Shown: positions 1-7,844 of the stretch, in pieces | Numbering within the stretch: the stretch's first letter is position 1 | Layout: every line of letters starts with the position of its first letter | Assembly (NCBI RefSeq): GCF_905397375.1 | Contig: NZ_CAJPVG010000006.1 | Coordinates: 184,888 to 248,887, forward strand | Direction: 5' to 3' | DNA from: Ralstonia mannitolilytica | Lineage (GTDB): Bacteria > Pseudomonadota > Gammaproteobacteria > Burkholderiales > Burkholderiaceae | Length of the DNA stretch: 64,000 nt | The notes under the pieces: model-generated | Database searches by the model: none | The model's input: the letters and a program-made list of their open reading frames with translations, nothing else | What the model was told of the DNA's origin: nothing | Program-made: the position numbers and the translations under genes

Positions 1-1
1 T

Positions 2-820
2 CACGAGATCGTCCACAACGCCTATGTCGTGAGCGACCTGCGAAACAAAGGCGCCGTGTTCGTGCAGGAACTCGACGACGTGCCGGTGGGCGGCACGGTC
101 ATCTTCAGCGCGCACGGGGTGTCGCGTGCTGTGCGTGAGGCGGCGCAGGCCCGCGGCCTGCGCGTGTTCGATGCGACCTGCCCGCTGGTCACCAAGGTGC
201 ACGTGGAAGTCTCGAAGATGCGGGCGCAGGGCTTCGAGATCATCATGATCGGGCACAAGGGCCATCCCGAAGTCGAGGGGACGATGGGGCAGGCCGACGA
301 CGGCATACTGCTTGTCGAATCGGTGGCTGACGTTGCCCATCTTGCAGTGAAGGACCCGACGCGGCTGGCGTATGTCACGCAGACGACGCTGTCGGTGGAT
401 GAGACGCAAGAGATCGTCGCTGCCATCAAGGCGCGCTTTCCGGCTGTGCACGAGCCCAAGAAGCAGGACATCTGCTACGCCACGCAGAATCGCCAGGACG
501 CGGTGAAATTCATGGCGCCGCAGGTCGAAGTGGTGATCGTGGTCGGCAGCCCGAACAGTTCGAACTCCAACCGCCTGCGCGAACTGGCCGAAAAGCTGGG
601 CGTACCGGCCTACATGGTGGACACCCCAGAACAGGTGAAACCGGAATGGGTGGCCGGCAAGCGCCGCGTGGGCCTGACGGCGGGGGCGTCCGCGCCCGAG
701 GAGCTGGCGCAGTCGATCGTCGATCGGCTCAAGGCGCTGGGCGCGCGGACGGTGCGACCGCTGGAGGGAATCCAGGAAAACATGTCCTTCCCTCTTCCGA
801 GGGGCCTTCAAATGAATTGA
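2..820 (+). CDS. ispH: 4-hydroxy-3-methylbut-2-enyl diphosphate reductase (IspH/LytB), 5' end outside window
   Basis: Last step of the MEP isoprenoid pathway: reduces HMBPP to IPP and DMAPP with a [4Fe-4S] cluster, in the cytoplasm. The reading frame is open from base 2 and begins in the EIVHN motif (the active-site His of the family), so roughly 40 N-terminal residues, including the first cluster Cys, lie upstream of the window. Visible family landmarks are FDATCPLVTKVH (second cluster Cys, codon near 179), GHPEVEGTMG (active-site His), TQTTLSVDET, ICYATQNRQ (third cluster Cys) and SNSNRL (substrate-binding Ser/Asn). The C-terminus is normal. A hairpin terminator follows at 904-937. The family assignment is firm; only the start is missing. 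Confidence 0.97.
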   Translation, partial: HEIVHNAYVVSDLRNKGAVFVQELDDVPVGGTVIFSAHGVSRAVREAAQARGLRVFDATCPLVTKVHVEVSKMRAQGFEIIMIGHKGHPEVEGTMGQADDGILLVESVADVAHLAVKDPTRLAYVTQTTLSVDETQEIVAAIKARFPAVHEPKKQDICYATQNRQDAVKFMAPQVEVVIVVGSPNSSNSNRLRELAEKLGVPAYMVDTPEQVKPEWVAGKRRVGLTAGASAPEELAQSIVDRLKALGARTVRPLEGIQENMSFPLPRGLQMN

Positions 821-903
821 ATGCGTTTATGTAAATGCCCACTTAAAAAATGCCCTAAAGAAGTGCGCGCCAAAGCGGTGCATCGAGCGCTTTTTCATAA
901 ATG

Positions 904-937
904 ACAGCCACGCAATCGAGCGTGGCTGTTTCATTTT
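904..937 (+). terminator. Intrinsic terminator after ispH
   Basis: A perfect 10-bp stem (ACAGCCACGC / GCGTGGCTGT) with a 6-nt loop is followed by a T-rich stretch (TTTCATTTT). It lies 84 nt past the ispH stop and in the right orientation to end that transcript before the liv promoter. Confidence 0.8.
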
Positions 938-1155
938 GTGCGCCGCAAAAAGAGACCCGCTACCCGCCAAGCCTTGATTTACTGTGGATGTCGCCCGGCA
1001 AGCCGCGTGGTGACAGGGTTTTCCCTGCTCTGGCACGCTTCTTGATCTTCTCGTCCGCCATTCGTGTTCGCCTGCGCGAAATCACCCGTTTTTGTGCATT
1101 GGGGAAACCCCGTAAAACGGCGTGGTTACGGCAAAAAACGTTGTTGCGACGCGTA

Positions 1156-1183
1156 TTGCATCCGCAAAAAAAGGGGATACAAT
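1156..1183 (+). promoter_or_regulatory. Candidate sigma-70 promoter of the liv operon
   Basis: TTGCAT (1156-1161), a 16-nt spacer and TACAAT (1178-1183) lie about 95 nt upstream of the binding-protein start. The -10 is a strong match and the -35 is moderate. Apart from this and the ispH terminator, the 455-nt gap 821-1275 shows no convincing gene. The binding-protein frame is open far upstream (to 901), but that part has no protein-like features. No leucine- or valine-codon leader ORF was found. Confidence 0.55.
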
Positions 1184-1275
1184 GCGCGCGTTTCAAATTG
1201 AAACAAATCGGCGCGGGGGGAGCGGCCGGGAGGCAGGACGCTCTCCTTGCTCTTGCGAGATCTAGGAGATCACTC

Positions 1276-2484
1276 ATGCAAATTAAGTTTGCCAAAGTTC
1301 TGCCGCTTGCGGCTGCCGTGGCACTCGTAGCAGCTTGCGGTAAGAACGAGGAAAAGCCCGCAGACCAGGCTGCTGCACCCGCAGCAACGTCGGCTCCGGC
1401 CGCGGCTGCTGGCGGCGGCGAGACCGTCGTCAAGATCGGTCACGCGGCTCCGCTCACGGGCGGTATTGCTCACCTTGGCAAAGACAATGAAAACGGCGCA
1501 CGCCTGGCCGTTGAAGAAGCCAACAAGGAAGGCCTGACCATCGACGGCAAGAAGATCAAGCTGGAGCTGGTGGGCGAAGACGATGCGGCCGATCCGAAGA
1601 CCGGCACCGCCGTGGCGCAAAAGCTGGTCGACGAGCACGTCGTTGCCGTCGTTGGCCACCTGAACTCGGGCGTTTCGATCCCGGCCTCGAAGATCTACAG
1701 CGATGCAGGCATCGTGCAGATCTCGCCGTCGTCGACCAACCCCGACTACACCAAGCAAGGCTTCAAGACGACCTACCGCGTGGTGGCAACCGACGCGCAG
1801 CAAGGTCCGGCACTGGCGAACTACGCTGCCAAGAGCCTGAATGCCAAGAGCGTGGCGATCGTTGACGACGCGACCGCTTATGGCAAGGGCCTGGCCGACG
1901 AGTTCGAGAAGACCGCGAAGGCCGACGGCATGAACGTGGTGGCGCGGGAAGCCACCAACGACAAGGCCACCGACTTCAAGGCCATTCTGACCAAGATCAA
2001 GGGCAAGAAGCCGGACGTGATCATGTACGGCGGCATGGACGCCACCGGCGGTCCGTTCGCCAAGCAAGCCAAGGAACTGGGCATCACGGCCAAGATCGTT
2101 GGCGGCGACGGCGTGTGTACCGACAAGGTGGCCGAACTGGCCGGCGACGCCATCGACAACATCATCTGCTCGGAGGCGGGCCTGGCGCTGTCGAAGATGG
2201 AGAAGGGCGCAGACTTCGAGAAGAAATATCAAGCGCGCTTCAACACGCCGGTGCAGATCTATGCCCCGTTCACGTATGACGCCGTCAACGTGATCATCGA
2301 TGCGATGAAGCGTGCCAACTCGACCGATCCGGCCAAGATCCTGGCTGCCATGCCGGCAACCAACTATCACGGCGTGATCGGCAACATCGCGTTTGACGAC
2401 AAGGGTGACCTGAAGGAAGGCTCCATCACCCTGTACAACTACAAGGACAAGAAGAAGACCGTTCTTGACGTTGTGAAGATGTAA
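1276..2484 (+). CDS. Branched-chain amino acid ABC transporter substrate-binding lipoprotein (LivK-type)
   Basis: Periplasmic type-I binding protein that captures leucine/isoleucine/valine or related amino acids for the LivHMGF permease encoded just downstream. The 402-residue product starts with a lipoprotein signal ending LVAAC (lipid Cys at residue 21), followed by an Ala/Pro-rich linker to about residue 48. The Peripla_BP_6 domain then begins at VVKIGHAAPLTGG. The start at 1276 is chosen over the longer open frame because AGGAG (1264-1268) sits at the right distance and the signal peptide begins there. A terminator after the gene (2505-2541) suggests that the binding protein is made in excess over the membrane genes. 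The exact ligand cannot be read from sequence. Confidence 0.93.
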   Translation: MQIKFAKVLPLAAAVALVAACGKNEEKPADQAAAPAATSAPAAAAGGGETVVKIGHAAPLTGGIAHLGKDNENGARLAVEEANKEGLTIDGKKIKLELVGEDDAADPKTGTAVAQKLVDEHVVAVVGHLNSGVSIPASKIYSDAGIVQISPSSTNPDYTKQGFKTTYRVVATDAQQGPALANYAAKSLNAKSVAIVDDATAYGKGLADEFEKTAKADGMNVVAREATNDKATDFKAILTKIKGKKPDVIMYGGMDATGGPFAKQAKELGITAKIVGGDGVCTDKVAELAGDAIDNIICSEAGLALSKMEKGADFEKKYQARFNTPVQIYAPFTYDAVNVIIDAMKRANSTDPAKILAAMPATNYHGVIGNIAFDDKGDLKEGSITLYNYKDKKKTVLDVVKM

Positions 2485-2504
2485 TCAAGGGTCATCCGCC
2501 CTGG

Positions 2505-2541
2505 AAACGGCACCGCGCCCACCCCTGCGGTGCCGTTTTTT
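2505..2541 (+). terminator. Intrinsic (partial) terminator between livK-like gene and livH
   Basis: A 12-bp stem (AAACGGCACCGC / GCGGTGCCGTTT) with a 10-nt loop runs into six T residues. Such a hairpin after the binding-protein gene commonly lowers transcription into the permease genes. Confidence 0.8.
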
Positions 2542-2693
2542 ATAGCCTCGCCAGTTACACAAGGCCCTCACCATGGGCGCGTTCGGCAGGCCGCTTACCA
2601 GCAACCTCACCTTACCCATCCGATTGATCGCATACCTTGCGGGCGCGCCACCGCGTCGCCTACAACAAGCAAGGCATAGCAGGAGCTGTTCTC

Positions 2694-3629
2694 ATGGATA
2701 TCTTTATCCAGCAGATCGTGAACGGCCTGGTGCTCGGCAGCATTTACGCGCTGATCGCACTGGGCTACACCATGGTCTACGGTATTCTCGGCATCATCAA
2801 CTTCGCCCACGGCGACGTCCTGATGATTGGCGCCATGTCCGCGCTGACCGCCATCAACTTCCTCCAGAAGTTCTTCCCCAACTTGCCCGACTGGCTGACG
2901 CTGGTGCTCGCGCTGCTGTTTGCGATGCCGGTTTGCGCCATCGTCGCGTACACGATTGAACGGGTCGCCTACCGGCCGCTGCGCAATGCGCCGCGCCTGG
3001 CCCCACTGATCACCGCTATTGGCGTGTCGATCGTGCTGCAGACCCTGGCGATGATGATCTGGTCACGCAACCCGCTGACCTTCCCGCAACTGCTGCCCTC
3101 GAACCCGATCGACATCGGCTCGACGGGTGCGACCATCACCGGCAAGGAAATCGTCATCATCGTGGTGTCGATCCTGGTGATGATCGGGCTGATCCTGCTG
3201 GTCAACCGCACCAAGCTCGGCCGCGCCATGCGCGCGACCGCCGAGAACCAGCGTGTGGCGGGCCTGATGGGCGTCAATCCGAACTTCGTGATCTCCGCCA
3301 CCTTCATGATCGGTGCTGCCATGGCGGCGGTCGCTGGCGTGATGATGGCGACCAACTACGGCAACGCCCACTTCTACATGGGCTTCATCCCTGGCCTGAA
3401 GGCGTTTACCGCCGCGGTGCTGGGTGGCATCGGCAACCTGGCGGGCGCCATGGTGGGCGGCGTGCTGCTCGGCCTGATCGAGGCGCTGGGTGCCGGCTAT
3501 ATCGGTGATCTGACTGGCGGTGTGTTCGGTTCGAACTACCAGGATGTCTTCGCGTTCATCGTGCTGATCGGCGTGCTGCTGTTCCGGCCGTCCGGCATCA
3601 TGGGCGAACGCGTTGCGGACCGTGCATAA
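2694..3629 (+). CDS. livH: Branched-chain amino acid ABC transporter permease LivH
   Basis: Integral inner-membrane half of the Liv permease, 311 residues with about eight hydrophobic helices. The N-terminus (QQIVNGLVLGSIYALIALGY) and the NFAHGDVLMIG segment are typical of LivH, as is ending in RPSGIMGERV. The ATG at 2694 is preceded by AGGAG at 2681; a longer in-frame extension to 2637 has no comparable ribosome site and would precede the first helix with arginine-rich sequence. It pairs with LivM, whose gene starts 13 nt later, to form the transmembrane channel energised by LivG and LivF. Confidence 0.95.
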   Translation: MDIFIQQIVNGLVLGSIYALIALGYTMVYGILGIINFAHGDVLMIGAMSALTAINFLQKFFPNLPDWLTLVLALLFAMPVCAIVAYTIERVAYRPLRNAPRLAPLITAIGVSIVLQTLAMMIWSRNPLTFPQLLPSNPIDIGSTGATITGKEIVIIVVSILVMIGLILLVNRTKLGRAMRATAENQRVAGLMGVNPNFVISATFMIGAAMAAVAGVMMATNYGNAHFYMGFIPGLKAFTAAVLGGIGNLAGAMVGGVLLGLIEALGAGYIGDLTGGVFGSNYQDVFAFIVLIGVLLFRPSGIMGERVADRA

Positions 3630-3642
3630 GAAGGGGAGCGCC

Positions 3643-4779
3643 ATGACTGAAACTGCAACCGAATTCAAGGCCCCGAAGAAAACGCGTCTCGCGCTTTACG
3701 GCTTCCTGATCCTCGCTGTCTTCGCGCCGTTCCTCGTGGGCGCCGCAGGCGGGAACTACTGGGTGCGCGTGCTGGACTTCGCGCTGCTCTACATCATGCT
3801 GGCCCTGGGCCTGAACATCGTCGTGGGCTTTGCTGGCCTGCTCGACCTGGGCTATATCGCGTTCTACGCGGTGGGGGCGTACATGATGGCGCTGCTCGGC
3901 TCGCCGCACCTGTCCACCCAGTTCGAGTGGGTTCACCAGCTGTTCCCCAACGGGCTGCACTTGGTGGTGTGGTGGGTGATTCCGCTGGGCGCGGGGCTTG
4001 CGGCGCTGTTCGGCATCCTGCTGGGCGCGCCGACCCTGAAGCTGCGCGGGGATTACCTCGCCATCGTGACGCTGGGCTTTGGCGAGATCATCCGCATCTT
4101 CATGAACAACCTAGACCGGCCGGTGAACATCACCAACGGTCCGAAGGGCATCAACCTGATCGAGCCGGTCAAGATCTTTGGGTTCGACTTCTCGAAGCGC
4201 CATGATTTCTTCGGCATCCGCTTCGACTCGGTCTATATGTACTACTACCTGTTCGTGATCCTGGCCGCGATCATCATCATCGTGTGCCTGCGCCTGCAGA
4301 ACTCGCGGATCGGTCGTGCATGGGTCGCCATCCGCGAAGATGAAATCGCTGCCAAGGCGATGGGTATCAACACCCGCAACATCAAGCTGCTGGCGTTTGC
4401 GATGGGTGCGTCGTTCGGTGGCGTCTCGGGGGCGATGTTTGCATCGTTCCAGGGCTTCGTGTCGCCGGAATCGTTCGTGCTGTGGGAGTCGATCTACATC
4501 CTGGCGATCGTGGTGCTGGGCGGCATGGGCCACATCCCGGGCGTGATCCTGGGCGGCATCCTGCTGGTGGGCTTCCAGGAACTGCTGCGCGCCTTGGCTG
4601 AGCCGCTTCAGAACAAGCTGTTCGGTCATGTGATCGTGGAAGCGGAAGTGCTGCGTCAGTTGCTCTTCGGCCTGGCCATGGTGGTGGTGATGCTGTATCG
4701 CCCTGCGGGCCTGTGGCCCTCGCCGCGCAAGGAAGACCGTCCGCAGAAGGCGCGGGTCGGTGGGTTGTCCCGCATCTGA
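3643..4779 (+). CDS. livM: Branched-chain amino acid ABC transporter permease LivM
   Basis: Second membrane subunit of the Liv importer, 378 residues. It carries the family core LNIVVGFAGLLDLGYIAFYAVGAY near residues 60-85 and the loop RNSRIGRAWVAIREDEIAAKAMGIN-like segment that contacts the ATPases. The start is placed at 3643, behind AAGGGGAG (3631-3638); the open frame extends ten codons further, overlapping livH, without a better ribosome site. The C-terminus ends in a short basic tail after RPAGLWPS. It is part of the livHMGF transcription unit. Confidence 0.95.
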   Translation: MTETATEFKAPKKTRLALYGFLILAVFAPFLVGAAGGNYWVRVLDFALLYIMLALGLNIVVGFAGLLDLGYIAFYAVGAYMMALLGSPHLSTQFEWVHQLFPNGLHLVVWWVIPLGAGLAALFGILLGAPTLKLRGDYLAIVTLGFGEIIRIFMNNLDRPVNITNGPKGINLIEPVKIFGFDFSKRHDFFGIRFDSVYMYYYLFVILAAIIIIVCLRLQNSRIGRAWVAIREDEIAAKAMGINTRNIKLLAFAMGASFGGVSGAMFASFQGFVSPESFVLWESIYILAIVVLGGMGHIPGVILGGILLVGFQELLRALAEPLQNKLFGHVIVEAEVLRQLLFGLAMVVVMLYRPAGLWPSPRKEDRPQKARVGGLSRI

Positions 4780-4794
4780 TTGGAGGCACGCAAC

Positions 4795-5571
4795 ATGAGC
4801 AACAACAACGTCCTCCTCTCGATTCGAGGAGTGAGCAAGCGCTTCGGCGGCCTGCAGGCGCTGTCCGATGTGAACCTGGAGATCCGCGAAGGCGAGATCT
4901 ACGGCCTGATCGGCCCGAACGGCGCCGGCAAGACGACGTTCTTCAACGTCATCACCGGGCTGTACACGCCGGACTCCGGTGAATTCGTACTGGGCGGCAC
5001 GCCGTATCAGCCGACCGCCGTGCACGAAGTGGCCAAGGCCGGTATCGCGCGCACGTTCCAGAACATCCGCCTGTTCGGGGACATGACCGCGGCCGAGAAT
5101 GTCATGGTCGGCCGCCATGTCCGCACGAAGGCCGGCCTGGTCGGCGCGGTATTCCGCACGAAGGCTGCCCGTGAAGAAGAACAGTCGATCGAGGACTGGG
5201 CGCACGACCTGCTCGACTACGTCGGCATCGGGAAGTACGCCAACTACACGGCGCGCAACCTGTCGTACGGCCACCAGCGTCGTCTGGAGATCGCGCGCGC
5301 CCTGGCCACGCAGCCCAAGCTGCTGGCCCTGGACGAGCCGGCCGCCGGCATGAACGCGACTGAAAAGGTCGAACTCCGCGGTCTGCTCGACAAGATCCGT
5401 TCCGACGGCAAGACCATCCTGCTGATCGAACACGACGTGAAGCTCGTGATGGGCCTGTGCAATCGCTTGACCGTGCTTGACTACGGCAAGGTCATCGCAC
5501 AAGGTCTGCCGCAGGAAGTGCAGAGCAACCCGGCCGTGATCGAGGCCTACCTCGGCGCATCGGCGCACTGA
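4795..5571 (+). CDS. livG: Branched-chain amino acid ABC transporter ATP-binding protein LivG
   Basis: One of the two cytoplasmic ATPases of the Liv importer, 258 residues. Walker A GPNGAGKTT lies at about residue 40, the signature is LSYGHQRRLEIARAL, and Walker B is LLALDEPAAGM followed by the switch His in LLIEHDVKLVM. The variant signature LSYGHQ is usual for LivG. The start at 4795 follows GGAGG (4782-4786); an upstream TTG would add five residues. The stop at 5569-5571 lies 17 nt before the livF start. It acts together with LivF, one on each permease half. Confidence 0.96.
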   Translation: MSNNNVLLSIRGVSKRFGGLQALSDVNLEIREGEIYGLIGPNGAGKTTFFNVITGLYTPDSGEFVLGGTPYQPTAVHEVAKAGIARTFQNIRLFGDMTAAENVMVGRHVRTKAGLVGAVFRTKAAREEEQSIEDWAHDLLDYVGIGKYANYTARNLSYGHQRRLEIARALATQPKLLALDEPAAGMNATEKVELRGLLDKIRSDGKTILLIEHDVKLVMGLCNRLTVLDYGKVIAQGLPQEVQSNPAVIEAYLGASAH

Positions 5572-5588
5572 TGCGGAGGAACGGAACA

Positions 5589-6305
5589 ATGAAACCAGTG
5601 ATGTTGAAGATCGACGGCCTGAAGGTTGCCTATGGCGGCATCCAGGCGGTCAAGGGTGTGGATCTGGAGATCCGCGAAGGCGAGCTTGTCACGCTGATCG
5701 GTGCCAACGGCGCCGGCAAGACGACCACCATGAAGGCCATCACCGGCCTGCAGGGCTGGGCCGGCGGCGACGTGCAGTATCTGGGCAAGTCGATCAAGGG
5801 CGTGCCGAGCTACAACCTGCTCAAGCAGGGCCTGGCGATGGTGCCGGAAGGCCGCGGCGTGTTCGCGCGCATGACCATCACCGAGAACCTGCAGATGGGC
5901 GCCTTCACGCGCAGCGACGATGCGCAGATCAAGGCGGACATCGACCGCATGTTCGGCATCTTCCCGCGCCTGAAGGAACGTGCAAACCAGCTGGCCGGCA
6001 CGATGTCGGGCGGCGAGCAGCAGATGCTCGCCATGGCGCGCGCGCTGATGAGCCAGCCGAAGCTGCTGCTGCTCGATGAGCCGTCGATGGGCCTCTCGCC
6101 GATCATGGTGGAGAAGATCTTCGAGGTCGTGCGCGACATCTCGGCGCAGGGCGTGACGGTGCTGCTCGTCGAGCAGAACGCGCGCCTGGCGCTGCAGGCG
6201 GCGCACCGCGGCTACGTGATGGACTCGGGTCTCATCACCATGAGCGGCGATGCCAAGCAGATGCTCGACGACCCGAAGGTGCGTGCCGCCTATCTGGGCG
6301 AGTAA
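5589..6305 (+). CDS. livF: Branched-chain amino acid ABC transporter ATP-binding protein LivF
   Basis: Second ATPase of the Liv importer, 238 residues. It shows Walker A GANGAGKTT, the signature MSGGEQQMLAMARAL, Walker B LLLLDEPSMGL and the VLLVEQN switch region, all typical of LivF rather than LivG. The start at 5589 follows a GGAGGAACGGAA ribosome site; an ATG at 5571 overlapping the livG stop is less likely. It is the last gene of the liv operon and is closed by a strong terminator at 6325-6355. Confidence 0.96.
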   Translation: MKPVMLKIDGLKVAYGGIQAVKGVDLEIREGELVTLIGANGAGKTTTMKAITGLQGWAGGDVQYLGKSIKGVPSYNLLKQGLAMVPEGRGVFARMTITENLQMGAFTRSDDAQIKADIDRMFGIFPRLKERANQLAGTMSGGEQQMLAMARALMSQPKLLLLDEPSMGLSPIMVEKIFEVVRDISAQGVTVLLVEQNARLALQAAHRGYVMDSGLITMSGDAKQMLDDPKVRAAYLGE

Positions 6306-6324
6306 GCGTTCGGAAGCGTCATCA

Positions 6325-6355
6325 AAAAAGCCCCGCGATGTCTGCGGGGCTTTTT
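6325..6355. terminator. Bidirectional terminator between livF and argD
   Basis: A perfect 12-bp stem (AAAAAGCCCCGC / GCGGGGCTTTTT) with a 7-nt loop has T-rich tails on both strands. It lies between the converging ends of livF (+) and argD (-) and can serve both. Confidence 0.9.
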
Positions 6356-6380
6356 CTTTGTGCCAGTGGAGCGCCGAGGC

Positions 6381-7568
6381 TCAAGCGTGCGCCTTCAGCA
6401 GCGTACGCAGCATGCCGATCATCGTGTCGATTTCTTCGGTCGTCACGTTCAGCGCGGGCATGAAGCGCAGGATGCTCGGGCGCGGGGCGTTGAGCAGCAG
6501 GCCCGTCGGGTTCATCTCGCGTGCGGCCTCGACGAGCTGGCCGCCGATGTCCTTGCCGAGCAGCAGGGCGCGGAGCAGGCCTTCACCGCGTTCGCCGGCC
6601 AGGCCAAACTCTTCGCTCAGCTTCAGCAGCTGCGTGCGCAGGTACGCACCGCGCTCCTGCACACCGGCCAGGAAGCCCGGGGCCAGCAGCTGCTCGATGA
6701 CGGAGCAGCCGACGGCCGTCATGAGCGGGTTGCCGTTGTACGTACCGCCCTGGTCGCCGGCTTCGAAGCTCGCGACTTCATCGGTGCACAGCAGGGCCGA
6801 CAGCGGCACGCCGCCGCCGATGCCCTTGCCGAGCGTCATGATGTCCGGCTCGATGTTCGAGAGCTGGTAGGCGAACAGCGTGCCGCAGCGGCCGCAACCG
6901 GCCTGTACTTCATCGACGATCAGCAGGATCTTGTGCTTCTTGGTCAGCGCGCGCAATTGCTGCATGAATTCTGGCGTGGCTGGCAGCACGCCGCCTTCGC
7001 CCTGCACCGGCTCGAGCATCACGCCGACCGTCTCATCGGTGATCAGCGCTTCCACCGACGCGATGTCGTTCAGGATGGCCTTCGGGAAGCCCGGCACTTG
7101 CGGCGCGAAGATGGTGTCCCAGCCTGCCTTGCCGGATGCGCTCATGGTGGCGAGCGTGCGGCCGTGGAAGCTGTGGTCGAACGTGATGATCTGGTAGGCG
7201 CCGTTCTTATGCTTCTTGCCCCACTTGCGCGCGAGCTTGATGGCGCCTTCGTTGGCCTCGGCGCCGCTGTTGGCGAAGAACACCTTGTCGAAGCAGCTGT
7301 GCGCGGTCAGCAGGCCGGCCAGCTTGGCCATCGGCTCGTTGTAGAACGCCGGGCTCGGGTTGATGAGCTTCCTGGCCTGGGTGTTGAGCGCCTCGATCAT
7401 GCCGTCGTTCGAGTGGCCGAGGCAGTTGACGGCCCAGCCCTGCACGAAGTCCAGGTATCGCTTGCCGTTGTGGTCCGTCAGCCACGAGCCCTTGCCCTCG
7501 GTGAAGACGATCTCGGGCCGGTTGGTGATGTACATCAGGGACTGGACGGGGTAGTCAGCAAACGCCAT
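6381..7568 (-). CDS. argD: Acetylornithine aminotransferase ArgD
   Basis: Class-III PLP aminotransferase of arginine biosynthesis that converts N-acetylglutamate semialdehyde plus glutamate to N-acetylornithine; the family can also act on succinyldiaminopimelate. The product has 395 residues. FANSGAEANEGAIKLARK, FHGRT, LEPVQGEGG, LIVDEVQAGCGR and TLGKGIGGG (PLP lysine at about residue 247) are all present. GGAG at 7577-7580 (minus strand) sets the start. The gene stands alone. It is preceded by a roughly 200-nt leader with a good promoter (7779-7807), a tiny ORF with four consecutive Arg codons (7699-7770) and a terminator-like hairpin (7629-7665), which together suggest attenuation by arginine. 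No other promoter is evident between that hairpin and the start. Confidence 0.94.
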   Translation of the reverse strand: MAFADYPVQSLMYITNRPEIVFTEGKGSWLTDHNGKRYLDFVQGWAVNCLGHSNDGMIEALNTQARKLINPSPAFYNEPMAKLAGLLTAHSCFDKVFFANSGAEANEGAIKLARKWGKKHKNGAYQIITFDHSFHGRTLATMSASGKAGWDTIFAPQVPGFPKAILNDIASVEALITDETVGVMLEPVQGEGGVLPATPEFMQQLRALTKKHKILLIVDEVQAGCGRCGTLFAYQLSNIEPDIMTLGKGIGGGVPLSALLCTDEVASFEAGDQGGTYNGNPLMTAVGCSVIEQLLAPGFLAGVQERGAYLRTQLLKLSEEFGLAGERGEGLLRALLLGKDIGGQLVEAAREMNPTGLLLNAPRPSILRFMPALNVTTEEIDTMIGMLRTLLKAHA

Positions 7569-7628
7569 GGCAGAAGCTCCAGAAAAAAGGCGGCAAGGAA
7601 ATGAAAAGAGCGTGAAAAGAGCGGCGGG

Positions 7629-7665
7629 AAAAAGACAAAGGCCACGGGGGTCGCCCCGTGGCCTT
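7629..7665 (-). terminator. Terminator-like hairpin in the argD leader (candidate attenuator)
   Basis: On the minus strand a perfect 12-bp stem (AAGGCCACGGGG / CCCCGTGGCCTT, 4-nt loop) is followed by TGTCTTTTTC, an imperfect but convincing U-tract. It lies downstream of the candidate promoter and Arg-codon ORF and about 60 nt before the argD start, so it would stop transcription before argD unless overridden. It could instead be the terminator of the reductase gene ending at 7845, but no promoter is seen between it and argD. Confidence 0.75.
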
Positions 7666-7698
7666 GTGATCGTCGAATCCTGCGAACCCGATATGCAA

Positions 7699-7770
7699 TC
7701 AGCAGACAGCCGCGCGGCTTCCCGAAGGGAGCAACGTACGGCGGCGTCGGAGGTGCAGGGCCTGGTTCAT
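7699..7770 (-). CDS. Putative arginine leader peptide upstream of argD
   Basis: Tiny ORF of 23 codons beginning MNQALHLRRRRTLL and ending AAVC-stop. Codons 8-11 (7738-7749) are CGA CGC CGC CGT, four Arg in a row, and a fifth Arg is codon 19. The ORF sits between a sigma-70-like promoter and a terminator-like hairpin, ahead of the arginine biosynthesis gene argD. This is the layout of classical attenuation leaders, in which a ribosome starved for charged tRNA-Arg stalls and changes RNA folding. No Shine-Dalgarno is visible; the predicted transcription start is within a few bases of the ATG, so translation would be leaderless. Short dyads at 7708-7719 (AGCCGCGCGGCT) and 7720-7730 lie between the Arg codons and the terminator. 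An antiterminator pairing was not found by eye. Function is inferred, not shown. Confidence 0.65.
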   Translation of the reverse strand: MNQALHLRRRRTLLPSGSRAAVC

Positions 7771-7778
7771 AAGGCGCA

Positions 7779-7807
7779 AGAATAAGACGGATGCCATGTC
7801 AAGTCAA
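7779..7807 (-). promoter_or_regulatory. Candidate argD leader promoter
   Basis: Reading the minus strand, TTGACT (7807-7802), a 17-nt spacer and TATTCT (7784-7779) match a sigma-70 promoter. Transcription would begin near 7771, almost at the ATG of the Arg leader ORF. A dyad (GTCAAAA / TTTTGAC, 7803-7809 and 7815-7821) overlaps the -35 and could be an operator. Confidence 0.6.
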
Positions 7808-7844
7808 AACCAAATTTTGACCGTCTTTGGATTTGTGCAACGCC

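Noticed and set aside
1183..1266. Small ORF in the liv leader considered as a leucine/valine attenuator
   Set aside because: It has no run of Leu, Val or Ile codons, overlaps the -10 element, and no terminator-like hairpin follows.
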